Notes: generated from the sequence alone by a model not told the origin. A stretch of 64,000 nucleotides of DNA from Xenopus tropicalis (GCF_000004195.4 NC_030678.2:78776904-78840903); one strand, 5' to 3'; positions 34,001 through 46,142 are shown, counted from the stretch's first letter. Program-made: numbers and translations.

Positions 34001-35087
34001 AGACTGCGCTTATATTGTTTTATTCCAGTATGGTGTACACTTTTATCGAAAAAGGTAATGGCCCTATAAACCTTTTTTAAAGCCTGAAGTGTATTTTTTT
34101 TTCATTGTTGAAACATAGCGAATGAGGACTACAGACTGTCTTCTGATAATTATTGTGTTTCAGATCTCAAAAAGTAATGTGGTCCTTTCAGGCATTTTCT
34201 TTCCTTGTTTATTAATTAAGTGAAAATAGCCCCCATCTGTGATCAGCTTGCAGGGTCTGATTCCCGTTTAATCACACAGCTCCATCTGGTAATGTGCAGA
34301 TTCTTCCTCCACAGAAGCCCATATGCTCTGAGGATTCATGCTCCAGGAATTGGGGCAACGCATTATCAGGGTGCATATGAGTGAGACAGTAATGAGAGGG
34401 TGAGACAGCAATAAATTCTTCTTCCAGAAGCAGGCAGACTTAGTGACACCCCAGGCTAACTTTGTTATATGCAGCAAATCCCAAGTACAGACATAGCTTT
34501 ATGCTGTGTAAGGAGCATAGTTAAAAACTAAACCAAAATATAATTTATTTAGCATCCTTGTTTTAAAAGGAAACTATAGCAAATTTTTATATGCTAAGTA
34601 AAGCTTCCCAAAAGTCTTCTGTGTCCTTTTTAGAAAAAAGGATACGTGTATTCTTGCTGTTTTCTACTTTCTATCTTTGCCTCCTTCCAGTTTCTTTCTC
34701 TGCCTGCTGTGTGTAAGGAAGTTCCTTGATATACTCTCTGTGTTTTTGTCACCTTAGGAATCCTAGTTACAAGGCTGGTGATGTACCCTCATCCTTGATG
34801 TGGGGCAATTTATATATGTGCCCAGCACCAGGTTTTGCTTTTGTACTCAAACCGCTGGCACCCTCTTTAAATATCTTTTCTAGCACACACATATGTGCCA
34901 CCCTCTTCCTGGATAGCTAAATTCACTTTGCTAGCTCAGCTCTACTATCTCACACAGGGCAAGAGTTAGAGAAGAAGGGTCCCTAGCAATGCAAGAAGAC
35001 TGGGGGCCACACAATTAGCAGGAAAAACATTTGACCAGCTTTGGCCTTCCAGCTGTTGTTCCATCTCATCTCCTCCTAGAATGACTA
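31041..35087. other. Intergenic DNA downstream of foxo6, transposon-poor
   Basis: No exon and almost no recognised transposon. Short TATA-rich runs occur at 32588-32605 and 32662-32680. The open frames at 31048-31350, 32678-33025 and 33329-33625 show no domain. Around 34190-34480 the sequence is unique and balanced in composition, and could contain regulatory DNA. Confidence 0.4.
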
Positions 35088-35293
35088 ATGGTTATTGGCT
35101 ATTTGGTAGCATCTATGTGGACTGGCAGCCTATATGAGGCTCTGTTTGGCAGTACATCTGTTTTTTTCCAACCAAAACTTGCCTTCAAGTCAGGGATTCA
35201 AAAATAAGCACCTCCTTTAAGGCCACAGGAAGCAAGATCCAAAGGGTTGGTGAGCAACATGTTGTTAGAGAGCCATTGGTTGGGGATCACTGT
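35088..35293 (+). mobile_element. hAT-like MITE, GATCCCCAACC family, 5'-truncated copy 4
   Basis: Starts inside the family (GGTTATTGGCTATTTGGTAG) and continues to the right terminus GGTTGGGGATCACTG. The left end is absent, so no duplication can be checked. Confidence 0.8.
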
Positions 35294-36139
35294 ATCTTTG
35301 TGGCTGATGCTGGAGGCACAAAGATTTGCACCAGGTAGTTAATTTCATGCAGTTTTGACCAGGCATCTTAGGGCAGTACATCCTTTCTCTTACATGCCAT
35401 TCAATAGGTGTGGTGACAAGTACCTCAAGGTGTAACGTACAAAGGAAGCCTTATACTTAACACGTGCTTAAGGTGTATAAACAAGTGTTGGATATGAATA
35501 AATGCAATGCTAATTCATAGAAATAATTTAACATTTTAGGTGTAAATGAATTTGTCTTGTAACATTTTAGCAAGAAAGATGTAATTCCACATAAGCTAGC
35601 TGAATGATCTCCACTTTTGTGCCTGCTGTTGATGCTTACCTAGCTATCTGCCAAAATAATTTTCTGTGGCAAACTGCAGTCGTTCCTCAGTGCACCTTTG
35701 TAGGCGCTAAGTGTGATGATGAAAAAAATTATTCCCAGAGATACTTTCCCTTTAAAATTGCCAAGTGAAACAGCCAATGAAGAGATTGCTATTAGACAGC
35801 AATATGTGCTTATGGAAGGTGATAAGTGCTCTGAGAAAAACTTGTTTCCCACTGACACTTTTATTGTTGTTTTAAGAAAAAATCTTTCTGGTTGGTATCT
35901 TTGTCCTTACATGCCCTTCCATAGCCTCTAAAAGCATTTAGCAAAAGGCAGATTAAAGGAACAATAAGGTCCCTTGAACTTAATAATGTTATGAAGATAA
36001 TGACCCCATATGATATGGCTCATGCTACTTGAAATATATGTGTGGGGGTATAAACATGTGGGTGTTTGTGCATTTAATGTAAAGGGATGTATTTAAAAGA
36101 TTTACATTTTAATAGCTAAAAATAAATGGAAAAAATCAC
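35294..36139. other. Intergenic DNA, mostly unique
   Basis: 35560-35900 is free of recognised repeats and not low-complexity. Two 72-codon frames overlap there on opposite strands without domains. Possible non-coding regulatory DNA only. Confidence 0.3.
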
Positions 36140-36162
36140 ATATATATATATATATATATATA
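36140..36162. repeat. (TA)n microsatellite
   Basis: About 11 uninterrupted TA copies, followed by more AT-rich sequence up to the repeat that starts near 36181. Confidence 0.95.
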
Positions 36163-36180
36163 CAATATATATTTATATTT

Positions 36181-36601
36181 AAACTTCCTGTTCGCATCCT
36201 GACAATGGTCTCTTGAGGATCGAAACACGTCCATTTCTGCATAACTGTTCTTGTGATGGAGTAAAGATTTTGTTTTTCACAACACTATGGGGCAGATTTA
36301 CTAATCCAAGAACGGTCCGAAGGCGTCTGAATGTGTTTTTTTTTCGTAATGATCGGTATTTTTGCGACTTTTTAGTTGCCGTCGCAACTTTTTCGTATGT
36401 TCTACGACTTTTTCGCCGCCAGCGCGACTTTTTCGTCGCCCGTCGCGAAAAAATCGTATTGGTTTTTCCGCCGTTTACGATCTCTGAATATGAAAAAATC
36501 GCGACACCAACGAAATAATTTTCGTTTCCAATCCGAATTTTTGCCATTTGGGATTCGAATTCGTGCTTTGGTAAATCTGCCCCTATGAGTGCTTCCATCT
36601 T

Positions 36602-36604
<3 letters not shown>
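36181..36604 (+). repeat. Dispersed repeat with hammerhead-like motif, interrupted by a MITE
   Basis: CTGACAA at 36199-36205, a GGTC...GATC hairpin and GAAAC at 36222-36226 resemble the motif at 22417. The repeat continues to AACACTAT at 36288, is broken by the MITE at 36289-36583, and resumes with TATGAGTGCTTCCATC before the TA microsatellite. Confidence 0.55.
36289..36583. mobile_element. MITE, GGGGC-ATTTAC family
   Basis: Ends GGGGCAGATTTACTAATC and, inverted, GGGGCAGATTTACCAAAG, flanked by TAT on both sides (36286-36288 and 36584-36586). The interior is full of CGACTTTTTCG-type motifs. Same family as 16125-16652 but not a full palindrome. Confidence 0.82.

Positions 36605-36653
<49 letters not shown>
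36605..36653. repeat. (TA)n microsatellite
   Basis: About 24 TA copies in a row, directly after the repeat at 36181-36604. Confidence 0.97.
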
Positions 36654-36657
<4 letters not shown>

Positions 36658-38078
36658 TTATATATACTCTCATATAGTATAGTTACACTAGACGAATAAA
36701 CATTTTTAGTTTTACCATTCAGTTATTTGTATTTGACCCCATCAGACCACAACAAGGTAGATATTTGTGTCTAACCACTTGCTACAAGCCAGCACTACTC
36801 TCTACGTCTGCATGCATGCTGAAACACCATTTTTCTACTGTGCTGTTTTCAGGATACTTGACTGTCCAACATTTTCTTCTGAAACCAAAGGTAGTTGGTC
36901 CTTGCTTTGCTGCCATAACAGCATTTACTCTCCTGGGAAGGATTTCCACTAGATGCTGGAACATTATTGAAAGGATTTACTTCCATTTAGCCTCAACAGC
37001 TTAAGTAAGATTGTGTACCGATGTTGTCAAATTCTTCCTCACCCTCACACCACATCTCTGCAAACCTAAAGATATAAGGGTCATTAACATAGCAGAACAC
37101 AGTGTAAAAAATGCAAATAAAAGGCCTTTGCACTTGTACACACTGCGTTCTGCTCCTGCGAAATGGCCAGAGGCCTCTGCTCTTTGTTTCAGCACTTACA
37201 GGATGTATGAAAAAACAGAAGTATGATGTATAAAAATACATTTTTTCTAAACCAGTTTTCTATTGATTTTGCTTTGCACATTGGAAGATTGTTATGCTGA
37301 AACCAGAAAGGGTCTTGCCCAAACTGTAGTCATACAGTAGGAAGCATTATGAAGAATATTAAAGTTTGAGGGGTCATTTACATTTAAGATACAGCATGCA
37401 AAGTGAAAGAAAAGTACACAATTGGCAATTTTATTGCACTTTGCACACTGCATTTTGCCTTCGCTGAATGACTGCTGCCCTTTGCGCTTCATTTTGAGCA
37501 TAAAATAGCTAACCTGCCCCAAAATACACACTGACTGTGTTAGTCTTCCTGCTTTATTGGTGAGGAGCAGGAGGAGGGGAAGCACGTTTGTGTACCCCCA
37601 ATTTGCACATCATTCAGATAAGCAAGTAAGGGAGCAGCAGGAGGCATAACCCGCAATGGGGACCTCAGACTAGCCCCTTGAATAGAGCACTGTTTGCTTT
37701 AGGCTGCATTGTATCCAAGAAGGGTGGACAGGGGAAGGCATGTAAGGGTTGGCCATGGGGCACGAGGAGCAGAATGCAGCTTTCTTTGGGGCACAATTGC
37801 TTTCTAGATGAGCACTAAGGGTGCACTCCTGAGCACCTTTGCATTCTCATTCAAGCAGGTAGTTTTTTTTCATGGCATGCCCAAACAAAGACACTTCTAC
37901 CGGGCTGCTAGATAGTTAAGTGAGATTCATCATTTCTTGAACACTTTTACACTACTTTAGAGTCCAATTGTGGCGACGTTTTTACAACTACACACAACGC
38001 TTGGCATCACTATGCATTGTGCATGGTGATGTTAGGCTTGTGTGTTACAAATCTGAAGTTTAAATAGTTAGTCTAGCT
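36654..38078. other. Intergenic DNA with weak repeat traces
   Basis: TTTGCACTT(T/G)(G/T)CACACTG-like wording occurs near 37130 and 37435 and also at 13660, suggesting an old repeat family I cannot name. No supported gene. Confidence 0.35.
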
Positions 38079-39122
38079 CAGTGCTGTCCAACTGGTGGCC
38101 CTTGGGCCACATGTGACCCGTGACCCCCCCTCTTTGTGGCCCCCCGCCTGTCTGGCAGCTTTGATGGCTTACCTTTGTGTAAGCTTTAAATGGTATCAGT
38201 ACTGAGATTAACTGGCCCCTGCGTGGTTCACACCTCAGATTCAGGCTGTAATCCCCCTGTATTGTTTAAACATGTAATCCCCTGTACTAATCACACTTTT
38301 TATTTAACACTTTATGTACTGTGTATGGCACACACAGGCAGCATTGGGCAGATAGAGCATGGCACACACAGGCAGCATAGGGCAGGCAGAGTATGGAAAA
38401 CACAGGCAGGGTAGGCCAGCCAGAGTATGGCACACACAGGCAGCGTAGGGCAGACAGAGTATGGCACACACAGGCAGTGTAGGGCAGGCAGAGTATGGCA
38501 CACACAGGCAGCATAGGGCAGGCAGAGTATGGCACACACTGGCAAGGTAGGGCAGGCAGAGTATGGCACACACAGGCAGATAATGGCAGGCAGAGCATGG
38601 CACACACAGGCAGGGTAGGGCAGGCAGAGTATGGCACACACAGGCAGCATAGGACAGACAGAGCCTGACACACACAGACAGCTAAGGGCAGGCAGAGCAT
38701 GGCACGCACAGGCAGCATAGGGCAGGCAGGATATGGCACACACAGGCAGCATGGGGCAGGCAGAGTACTGCCTGTGTGTGACATACTCTGCCTGCCCTAT
38801 GCTGCCTGTGGGAGGTGAACCTGGCAGGGGTTTGTTCTGGGAGTTTGTTAGCAGTTGGAAATAGCCATTAAAGGGTCCCTAAGGTGTGTAATTATCTGCT
38901 GGGGGTTGATGTGCTATCCACAGGGGAGGAGGCATATAGATTTAAGGGTGTGCCTTAATATGACATAATATAATTCTTTCACATATGAATGATGGTTGAT
39001 ATCCCCACAGTGGGTGTGGTTTAAAAAGGGGGAGTGGTAAAAACTGACTTCCATTAGCGGCCCTCCACTATATATTCTAGAGAAATTCCCCCCCTCAGCA
39101 CCACAGAAGTTGGACAGCACTG
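38079..39122. mobile_element. hAT-like element (CAGTGCTGTCCAACT family) carrying a minisatellite
   Basis: Ends CAGTGCTGTCCAACT and, inverted, CAGTGCTGTCCAACT, a perfect 15-bp match. The 8-bp duplication GTCTAGCT is perfect (38071-38078 and 39123-39130). The 1044-bp interior has no transposase; about 445 bases are a 34-bp tandem array. Open frames on the minus strand are produced by the array. Confidence 0.92.
38323..38767. repeat. 34-bp minisatellite, about 13 units
   Basis: Unit GGCACACACAGGCAGCATAG followed by GGCAGGCAGAGTAT. Since 34 is not a multiple of 3, every frame is visited, yet the minus strand has long stop-free frames reading LPVCAILCLPYAACVC-like repeats. From about 38768 to 38811 one unit is present in inverted orientation (TGCCTGTGTGTGACATACTC). 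Confidence 0.93.
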
Positions 39123-39130
39123 GTCTAGCT

Positions 39131-40757
39131 GATAGCAGTTTTCTTTTTATTTTGTGGACAATGGGAGTAGTGCCACAATATCTAAGGACCCAATATTATT
39201 TGTCAGTCTAGCTGGCCCAAGTAGTTTCAATAATCAGGCTGCAGCCCTTTATGTATTATTCTGTCTGAATATGTCACTGTAATTCAATACGTAAATAGGA
39301 GATATGAGGAGCAGCTCCTATTTATTAACTTAATAACATAGATTTGAAAATTTACAACATATAAAACACTTGTGCCCTGCACTATGTGTTTTTCATTAGC
39401 AGTGTCTATTAAAAGATAGGAAAGGTCTCATCACCATATACTTGCATGTGTATATTTTTTATAGATGAAACACATCACTGTTAGAGGGTTTAATACTCAG
39501 GTGATACAGGATAAGCAGATGGAAAACCAGGGTACAGTGTTAGCAGAATGAGGCTGGTTTTGTCCTGGAAATACATTTCATGCTATTTATTCTCTGGCCT
39601 AAACCATTTTTTTCTGTTTTGCCTCTTCAGAATTAATGGATTTATTCATGAATAAATCATTATCAGTGAGACTCTGGATGCTGAGGTGTTAACCCCTTGA
39701 GCTTTAACAGTATATTTTCAACACTCACAGCCACAAAGTAGTTAAATCTCTAATCCTCCCACCTCATTTAGGGCAGTCTATAATGAATCTGTTTGTGTGT
39801 TATTAATCAGCCAGTGTATGGATATGGAGAGAGAATATAGGAAAGCAGATATAAAAGAAAAAAGAGGGTCTCGTGGACCATTAAAGCCAGAGACAACTAA
39901 TTAATTAGCATAAATAAACATGAAATTATTGATTAACTGATCAGATACAATGAACAGGCTATTGATTACATAGACCAAAGGATCACAACAAAGACATGCA
40001 TGATGAATCAAGAAGAATTATATTACTAGAAATAACAGGATAGTAAAAAAAGGGTTATTACAAGTTGTAAAGATGTTTGTGAGGAATGTTTGGGATAGAA
40101 AGAAATATGATGAAGAGAATGTGAGAATGGAGGAGCGCTCAGATATTGGAGGGGGATAAATAAACAGGACATGTTTTAAGGTAATACAATGAAGAAGGTG
40201 AAAGATAAAGAGGGGACCATAAAAAACAAGGGAATGAGGAAAGAATGTCAGAAGCACTGGATGTGACACACAAATAAATGTGCAATAAATAATGGAGAGG
40301 AATAGAGAGAGAGGAAATGTAAAGAGAGACACTTGGATCTATGTGCAGTGGCTAAAGGGAGTGGAAGTGACAGGATGCCGGGTATGAGGAGAAATGAAGG
40401 AGAAATTATGCTTGAGAGAAATTATAGCTGCAGCATCTGTAAATAAGTGACACCAGGCCTGTAAGAGAAGTGAGCATGGTGAAAAGGGTGAGACTGATGA
40501 GGTGTATGAGAGAAATGAGGTTATAATCTGCATAATTGGGAAGGGCATGGGAGATGTTAGGACAAGAAGATGTGAAAGTGAAGAGTTATATGAGATGGGC
40601 AGACGTGGGATAAAAGAATGCTTATGGGAACGTGATGTTGAGAGAAAGGGAAAGGTGGCAGTGAGGTGTGTGTAAAAAGTTGGAAAGATGACTGGGGGCA
40701 TGTAAGATAAATAGGATACATGAGAGAAATATAGGCTTTTGGGTGAGTGAAAGAAAT
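39131..40757. other. Intergenic DNA, nothing recognised
   Basis: 39600-39800 is unique, with TTATTCATGAATAA and TTATTAATCAG-type homeodomain-like cores; regulatory function is only possible. 39850-40740 becomes purine-rich, leading into the 24-bp array. Confidence 0.35.
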
Positions 40758-41441
40758 GAGGGCACTGGAAGGAAGAGAGATGAGGGCACTGGAAGGAAGA
40801 TAGACGAGGGCACTGGAAGGAAGAGAGATGAGGGCACTGGAAGGAAGATAGACAAGGGCACTGGAAGGAAGAGAGATGAGGGCACTGGAAGGAAGATAGA
40901 CAAGGGCACTGGAAGGAAGAGAGACGAGGGCACTGGAAGGAAGATAGACGAGGGCACTGGAAGGAAGAGAGATGAGGGCACTGGAAGGAAGATAGACGAG
41001 GGCACTGGAAGGAAGAGAGATGAGGGCACTGGAAGGAAGATAGACGAGGGCACTGGAAGGAAGAGAGATGAGGGCACTGGAAGGAAGATAGACAAGGGCA
41101 CTGGAAGGAAGAGAGATGAGGGCACTGGAAGGAAGATAGACGAGGGCACTGGAAGGAAGAGAGATGAGGGCACTGGAAGGGAGACAAGGGCACTGGGAGG
41201 AAGAGAGTTGAGGGCACTGGAAGGAAGATAGACGAGGGCACTGGAAGGAAGATAGACGAGGGCACTGGAAGGAAGAGAGATGAGGGCACTGGAAGGAAGA
41301 TAGACGAGGGCACTGGAAGGAAGAGAGATGAGGGCACTGGAAGGAAGATAGACGAGGGCACTGGAAGGAAGATAGACGAGGGCACTGGAAGGAAGATAGA
41401 TGAGGGCACTGGAAGGGAGACAAGGGCACTGGGAGGAAGAG
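40758..41441. repeat. 24-bp minisatellite, about 28 units, dimeric order
   Basis: Unit GAGGGCACTGGAAGGAAGAG plus AGAT, alternating with a variant ending ATAGAC, so much of the array has a 48-bp higher-order period. Two shortened units containing GGAAGGGAGACAAGGGCACT lie near 41175 and 41411. Because 24 is a multiple of 3, three minus-strand frames and one plus-strand frame remain open across it; these are not considered genes. Confidence 0.95.
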
Positions 41442-43278
41442 AAATTCAGTTAGAGTGAGAATATCTTACACAATTAATCATTCATTTGATCGTAGGTTTT
41501 TGTGTTGGCTTTGCTTACAATCCTAAACTGAAGCACCTGTAGCTTCTAGTAAGCAGGAGGAAATGGGCCCAGTGCCTCTTCTTGCAATGTATAGCATATA
41601 CATATATATATGTATATCTGGTTGCTAGGATTTAGTTTACCAACCAGGCAGTGGCTTGAATGAGAGACTGTAGGATGAATAGGGGTGGCCTGGAATAAAA
41701 AGAAAAGTATTAAACAGTAACAATAACAATAAAATTGTAGCTTCTCCACCTGCAGGGGAGCACAGAACGACACATTCCTTTCTTATGAGGTTGTAATGAC
41801 ACAGACGCAGGTAAGCGCTGAATGCAGGTGGAACACAACATGATGCAGAGTAAAACACTTTTTTGTACCTCACAAAGCAACATTTTTTTGGCTGCTGTGG
41901 TCAGTGACCCCCATCAGACAGCTGGAAACTAAAAGTAAGACTAATAATAAAAAAATGAAGACCAGTTTAAAAGAATAGGACACCCTATAACATACTAGAA
42001 GGAACCCCTTTAATGCAAAAATGATCTAAAATGAATCTGAACAAAATGGATTTGATTCTAATTCTGATAGATTAGCTAGAAAAGCATGCCATGAAGAATT
42101 TGAACAATATAGATCAATATTGAAAGACTATATGAAGGTCTAACAACTTGAAGGCATCCTAAAAATTAGGGATGCACTGAATCCACTTTTTTCAGATTCT
42201 GTCAGATTTACATGACAAAAAGCGACGTGATGGATTCGGTTCGGCCAGGAGCGAGGATCCGAAATCAAATGGCTGGAAATATTGCATAATTGGTGTTAAT
42301 TATTTTTTATTAATTAATTTTTATGTTCAATAAATCGATCCCTAAATGAAAAGAAGTGATAAAGGAGGATAAAAAGAAACCTTTGGAATAATAAACATGA
42401 TATTCGGTTTAATATTGGGGTGCAGATAGCATAAAGACAAGTCAATGTGACCTAAAATGAAAGGCATCTGTAATTAAAGTGAATGCACTATAGGACATGG
42501 GCACAGACTGTCTTAAAGGTTCTTTGTATAGTGTATGAGAGTAAGCTGTAGAAATAACTGAAGAAAAAATACTGATATAGCAAGAGATATTAATATAAAA
42601 GGAAATAAATGTATGATTAGAAATGTATTGATTGGATTAGTCTATTTCACATAGAAATCATATACAGTCATGTTTCTATTCCTCAAAGGGTTAATCAGTG
42701 TTTGGCAGGAATAAACCATTAGCCCTAATAATTATCACGCACTCAGGTGAATGGTAATTTCTCTCACACTGTTTCCTGGCCTCTAACGAGCTTCTGACTC
42801 GTTAAAAGGCCTGCAATTAGTGAGTCAGCAGGGTGGACAAAATGGCTGAATTGTTGGTAACTCTTCAAGTTCCAGAATAGTCTTTCTACCACCGTTTTTA
42901 ACCAAATGGGAAAAAGCAGTCATATCATATTACAATCATGATCTGCTGCACACACAATACTTGATCTGCTGTACACAAATACACATTTTCAGGAAGTATA
43001 AAGCAAACAGCAAGTCTTTGGGCCAATTCCTTTTAATGTGGCTCAAGCGCCAATTACTTTGAAAGACTTAGTAACTGGCACATAATGAAGCCTAATGGTT
43101 AGAAAGAGTAGCTGTAAATGAGAAGATTTTCTTTTTCAGATAGGGTATATATATTATTACGCTTTGAGCCATTTTTGCACAGTCTCAGTCTAAGGCTGCA
43201 AACAGGATACTTGGCACAAGATCAGTTTATAGAACCAAATGATTCTAAACTGGAAGAATGGTATCCTATAAAGTCACT
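41442..43278. other. Intergenic DNA with a possible conserved element
   Basis: No transposon recognised with confidence. 42690-42850 is non-repetitive with CCCTAATAATTATCACGC and a GACTCGTTAAAAGGCC stretch, the kind of text seen in vertebrate conserved non-coding elements. Not testable here. Confidence 0.3.
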
Positions 43279-43452
43279 GGGGCTCATTTATTAACACTGG
43301 TCAAATTTGCCCATGGGCAGTAACCCATAGCAACCAATCAGTGATTGCCTTTTTTCATCCAGCTGCATGTAGAACAATGAATGCAACAATTTGATTGGTT
43401 GCCATAGGTTACTGCCCACGGGCAAACTTGCCCAGTGTTGATAAATGACCCC
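43279..43452. mobile_element. Palindromic MITE (GCCC-GGGCAGTAACCC family)
   Basis: Ends GGGGCTCATTTATTAACACT and, inverted, GGGGGTCATTTATCAACACT. Inner arms include GGGCAGTAACCCATAGCAAC and its inverted copy near 43400. Related to 17268-17421. Confidence 0.75.
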
Positions 43453-43638
43453 CATTATTCTCTTGGTTTAGTGCAGAGAAGAGATCTATGCTGTAACACA
43501 TTACAAGCAACCCTTAACGCTGAGGTAACATCTGCATGTAGCTGTGGAATGGGGCAGATAATGGATGCTGTCAAAAGTCGCCATTTGTCTTTATATGAAC
43601 AGCTACATTGATCCACCGTGACTTCCCTGTCTATCTAG

Positions 43639-43962
43639 TAGTGATGAGCGAATCTGTCCTGTTTCCTTTTGATGAAAAATTTGCAAAACTGGAAAAAAGA
43701 TTCTCGAAACGGCCAAAAATTTGCAAAGTGCATTGAAGTCAATGGGAGACAATTTTTCTTACGAGTGACAATTTTTCTTACGAGTGACAATTTTTTTATA
43801 CACACTACAATTTTTCCTTACGTACACACTCCAAAGTCGATGGGCATTTTTTCTCACAGTGTGACTTTTTAGGAGACAAATTTTTCTCGAGTGAAATGTG
43901 GAATTTCACGTGAATCAATTTCATGTAAATCCATGCCTGGTGAAAACATTCGCTAATCACTA
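43639..43962. mobile_element. hAT-like MITE, TAGTGATG family, copy 3
   Basis: Ends TAGTGATGAGCGAATCTG and, inverted, TAGTGATTAGCGAATG. Flanks CTATCTAG and TTGCCTAG match at 5 of 8. The interior differs from copies 1 and 2 (GTGCATTGAAGTCAATGGGA, then repeated CTTACGAGTGACAATTTTT), so this is a subfamily. Confidence 0.77.
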
Positions 43963-44056
43963 TTGCCTAGTCTTAAGTCAGCGCTACTGATATTACACTG
44001 TAGTACCTCAACAGATTCTGATTTTGGTGGTTAAGCAAGGTCAACCTTGATCTTAA

Positions 44057-44610
44057 AGGGAAACTCCACTTTATTTTTCAAAAAGTTACCATAATTACAA
44101 GCAACTTTGCAATATACATCAATTAAAAAATAAGCAGCCTTTTCATGATTTTTATTGTAATAATATAGTTTGGAACAGTTACTTAAGCCTAGCCCTCTCT
44201 TTTCCTGCTGATCTGGCTGACTACTTTAAGATTAAAAAAAATGTAACCATAGTTGACTGCCCTCAGCCTGCCTTCAGCTTACGTAGCTCCAAATCCCACA
44301 ATTCCCTGCACATGTAATGTCAATAAGGAAAGGGACCTCACAGTGCAATTCATTGTGGGTTGTTTAGTTCCTACATGCTGTCTGTGGAAGCTGTGGAAAA
44401 GTTACAATTTGTAGCAGCAATGTTTTAGTTCCTCCTCCCCTGCCAGGATTTTTGACATGATGCAGAAGAACTGTCTTGCAGCTGGATTTCAGCATATAAA
44501 AAGTATTCTAATTCATACTTTTTGAAGGAACAGATTACAGTGATAAGTAGATTAGGGATTTCAGTGTGGGGCTCTTTAACTAATTTTGGTTCAGAAGCTG
44601 GAGTTCCCCT
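44057..44610. mobile_element. T2/Kolobok-like MITE (AGGGGAACTCCA family)
   Basis: TTAA at 44053-44056 and 44611-44614. Termini AGGGAAACTCCA and, inverted, AGGGGAACTCCAG. 554 bp with no transposase. Confidence 0.87.
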
Positions 44611-44614
44611 TTAA

Positions 44615-46142
44615 GTACTTTAGGTCTTATTTTCTTACTGCAGGCAAAATATCAGGTGCAAAAACCCATTCAAAACAAAAGATGTAAAACTGCCATACAG
44701 AATGCATTTGTGCTGTAAGCATTAATATTGTAGCAGCTAGCCTTTGCGTTAGTGCCTATAAATAGTGACTGATGCACATGATGCAGTATGTGCTGCTGCG
44801 GTGGCAGGGGATTCCTGTACTGTACAGCAGTGTTTTGACCATTCATTAATTCCAGGACTCCCTTTGTGCTGTGTGGAAGCAAGCTTCTTCTGCACTAGCT
44901 GAATAGCATAAATACAGAGGGAATGTATAACAATAGCATAACAGGCTCATGTGACACCTACTGTATGCTGGTGCTGAAACAATCTGTGCACATTTTGCAA
45001 AAAGATACACATTGTTGCACAAAGCCTAATGGTGCAATTCTGGGCAAAACAGTTCACACTGTGATAATTTCGAAAAGTTTGAGAACCATTTTATTTTTTT
45101 TATATTTTAAATCGGCTACTTTGTCTTTATTAGCATGTTTTAATTTTTTTTGTTTTTAATTGTAAAGCTTAAACAATGCCAGTGAAATAAATGAACTGCA
45201 AAAAAATGGATAAAAAAAGAAAAAGAGAAAATGAGTAAGGGGATGTAAACTGAGAGATTTGGTGGTGGTGTTGGTGGTAGTGGGAGGAGGTGATGGGAAT
45301 AGCAAGGGGTGAATTTGTTTAGCGGGATGGGGAGAGTGGTAAGATGCCAATTGGCTATAATATGACAAAACCATAATTTTGTTGTGGAGGGAACAGCAGA
45401 TTGGAGAGAACAGTCTCCGTCTGGCTCCGGAAAATCCTTTTATTTTGGCAAATAAAACATTGATATAACTACTTTCTTGTTAGCCAAAAAATGTAACACT
45501 ATTTTTATATGAGAACAGTACTCTCCCCCTCTAAAAAATAAAAAAAATGATAAAAACATTAACCCTATGGTTGTGTTTGTGATAACAGATACATTTCTAT
45601 AATCATACCTTGTAGGGTTTATCCTGCACAACCTGCATGTACCTTCATTCTCGTTGGCATGCGACAGTACTTATGGGGATGTAGCAAACAAATAGATGCA
45701 AATGAAATAATCTCGGCAAGGTCACAAGCAACCTTCAATTACCAACAATAGCATGCTTGTGTGTCCTCTTTGTCAGTAAGGGCAGTTGTGGCCCCTCACA
45801 AGTACAAAGTGTATAAGGCTGCTTATATGACCTTCCCATGGATATAAAAGGCAGAACTGGATGGCAACATTGGGAGGAGGGGAAATGTCAGTCCTGCACT
45901 GTTGCAGAAATAATAGTGCTGGAGCCAAATGCTTAATTTGTATAGGTGGGCATGAAACACAGGGCCCAAATGACACCACTAGGTCTTTAGTTCTTAATGA
46001 GGGATCACTAAGTGCCCTGTCATCTTTTTAAACAAGTGTCCATTTAACAGAATTATGTACAAATGAAGTAATGTGCATAGCAAAAATAATAATATAGATG
46101 TTGAGGATGTTGAGGACAGAGCAGTACACAGGGCAGTTAAAT
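44615..46142. other. Intergenic DNA, nothing recognised
   Basis: A GGTGGTGGTGTTGGTGG stretch near 45262 is low-complexity. No gene or named transposon. Confidence 0.35.

Noticed and set aside
36179..36673. 164-codon minus-strand frame rich in IY and RRK
   Set aside because: It runs through a TA microsatellite and a MITE and has no domain.
38287..38784. Minus-strand Cys/Leu/Pro-rich frames (123-165 codons)
   Set aside because: They are translations of the 34-bp minisatellite inside a hAT-like element and occur in all three frames.
40339..41429. Long minus-strand frames (up to 356 codons) over the 24-bp array
   Set aside because: The repeat unit is a multiple of three and lacks stops in several frames at once, so openness is automatic. 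Three overlapping frames on one strand cannot all be genes, and the predicted text is purely repetitive.
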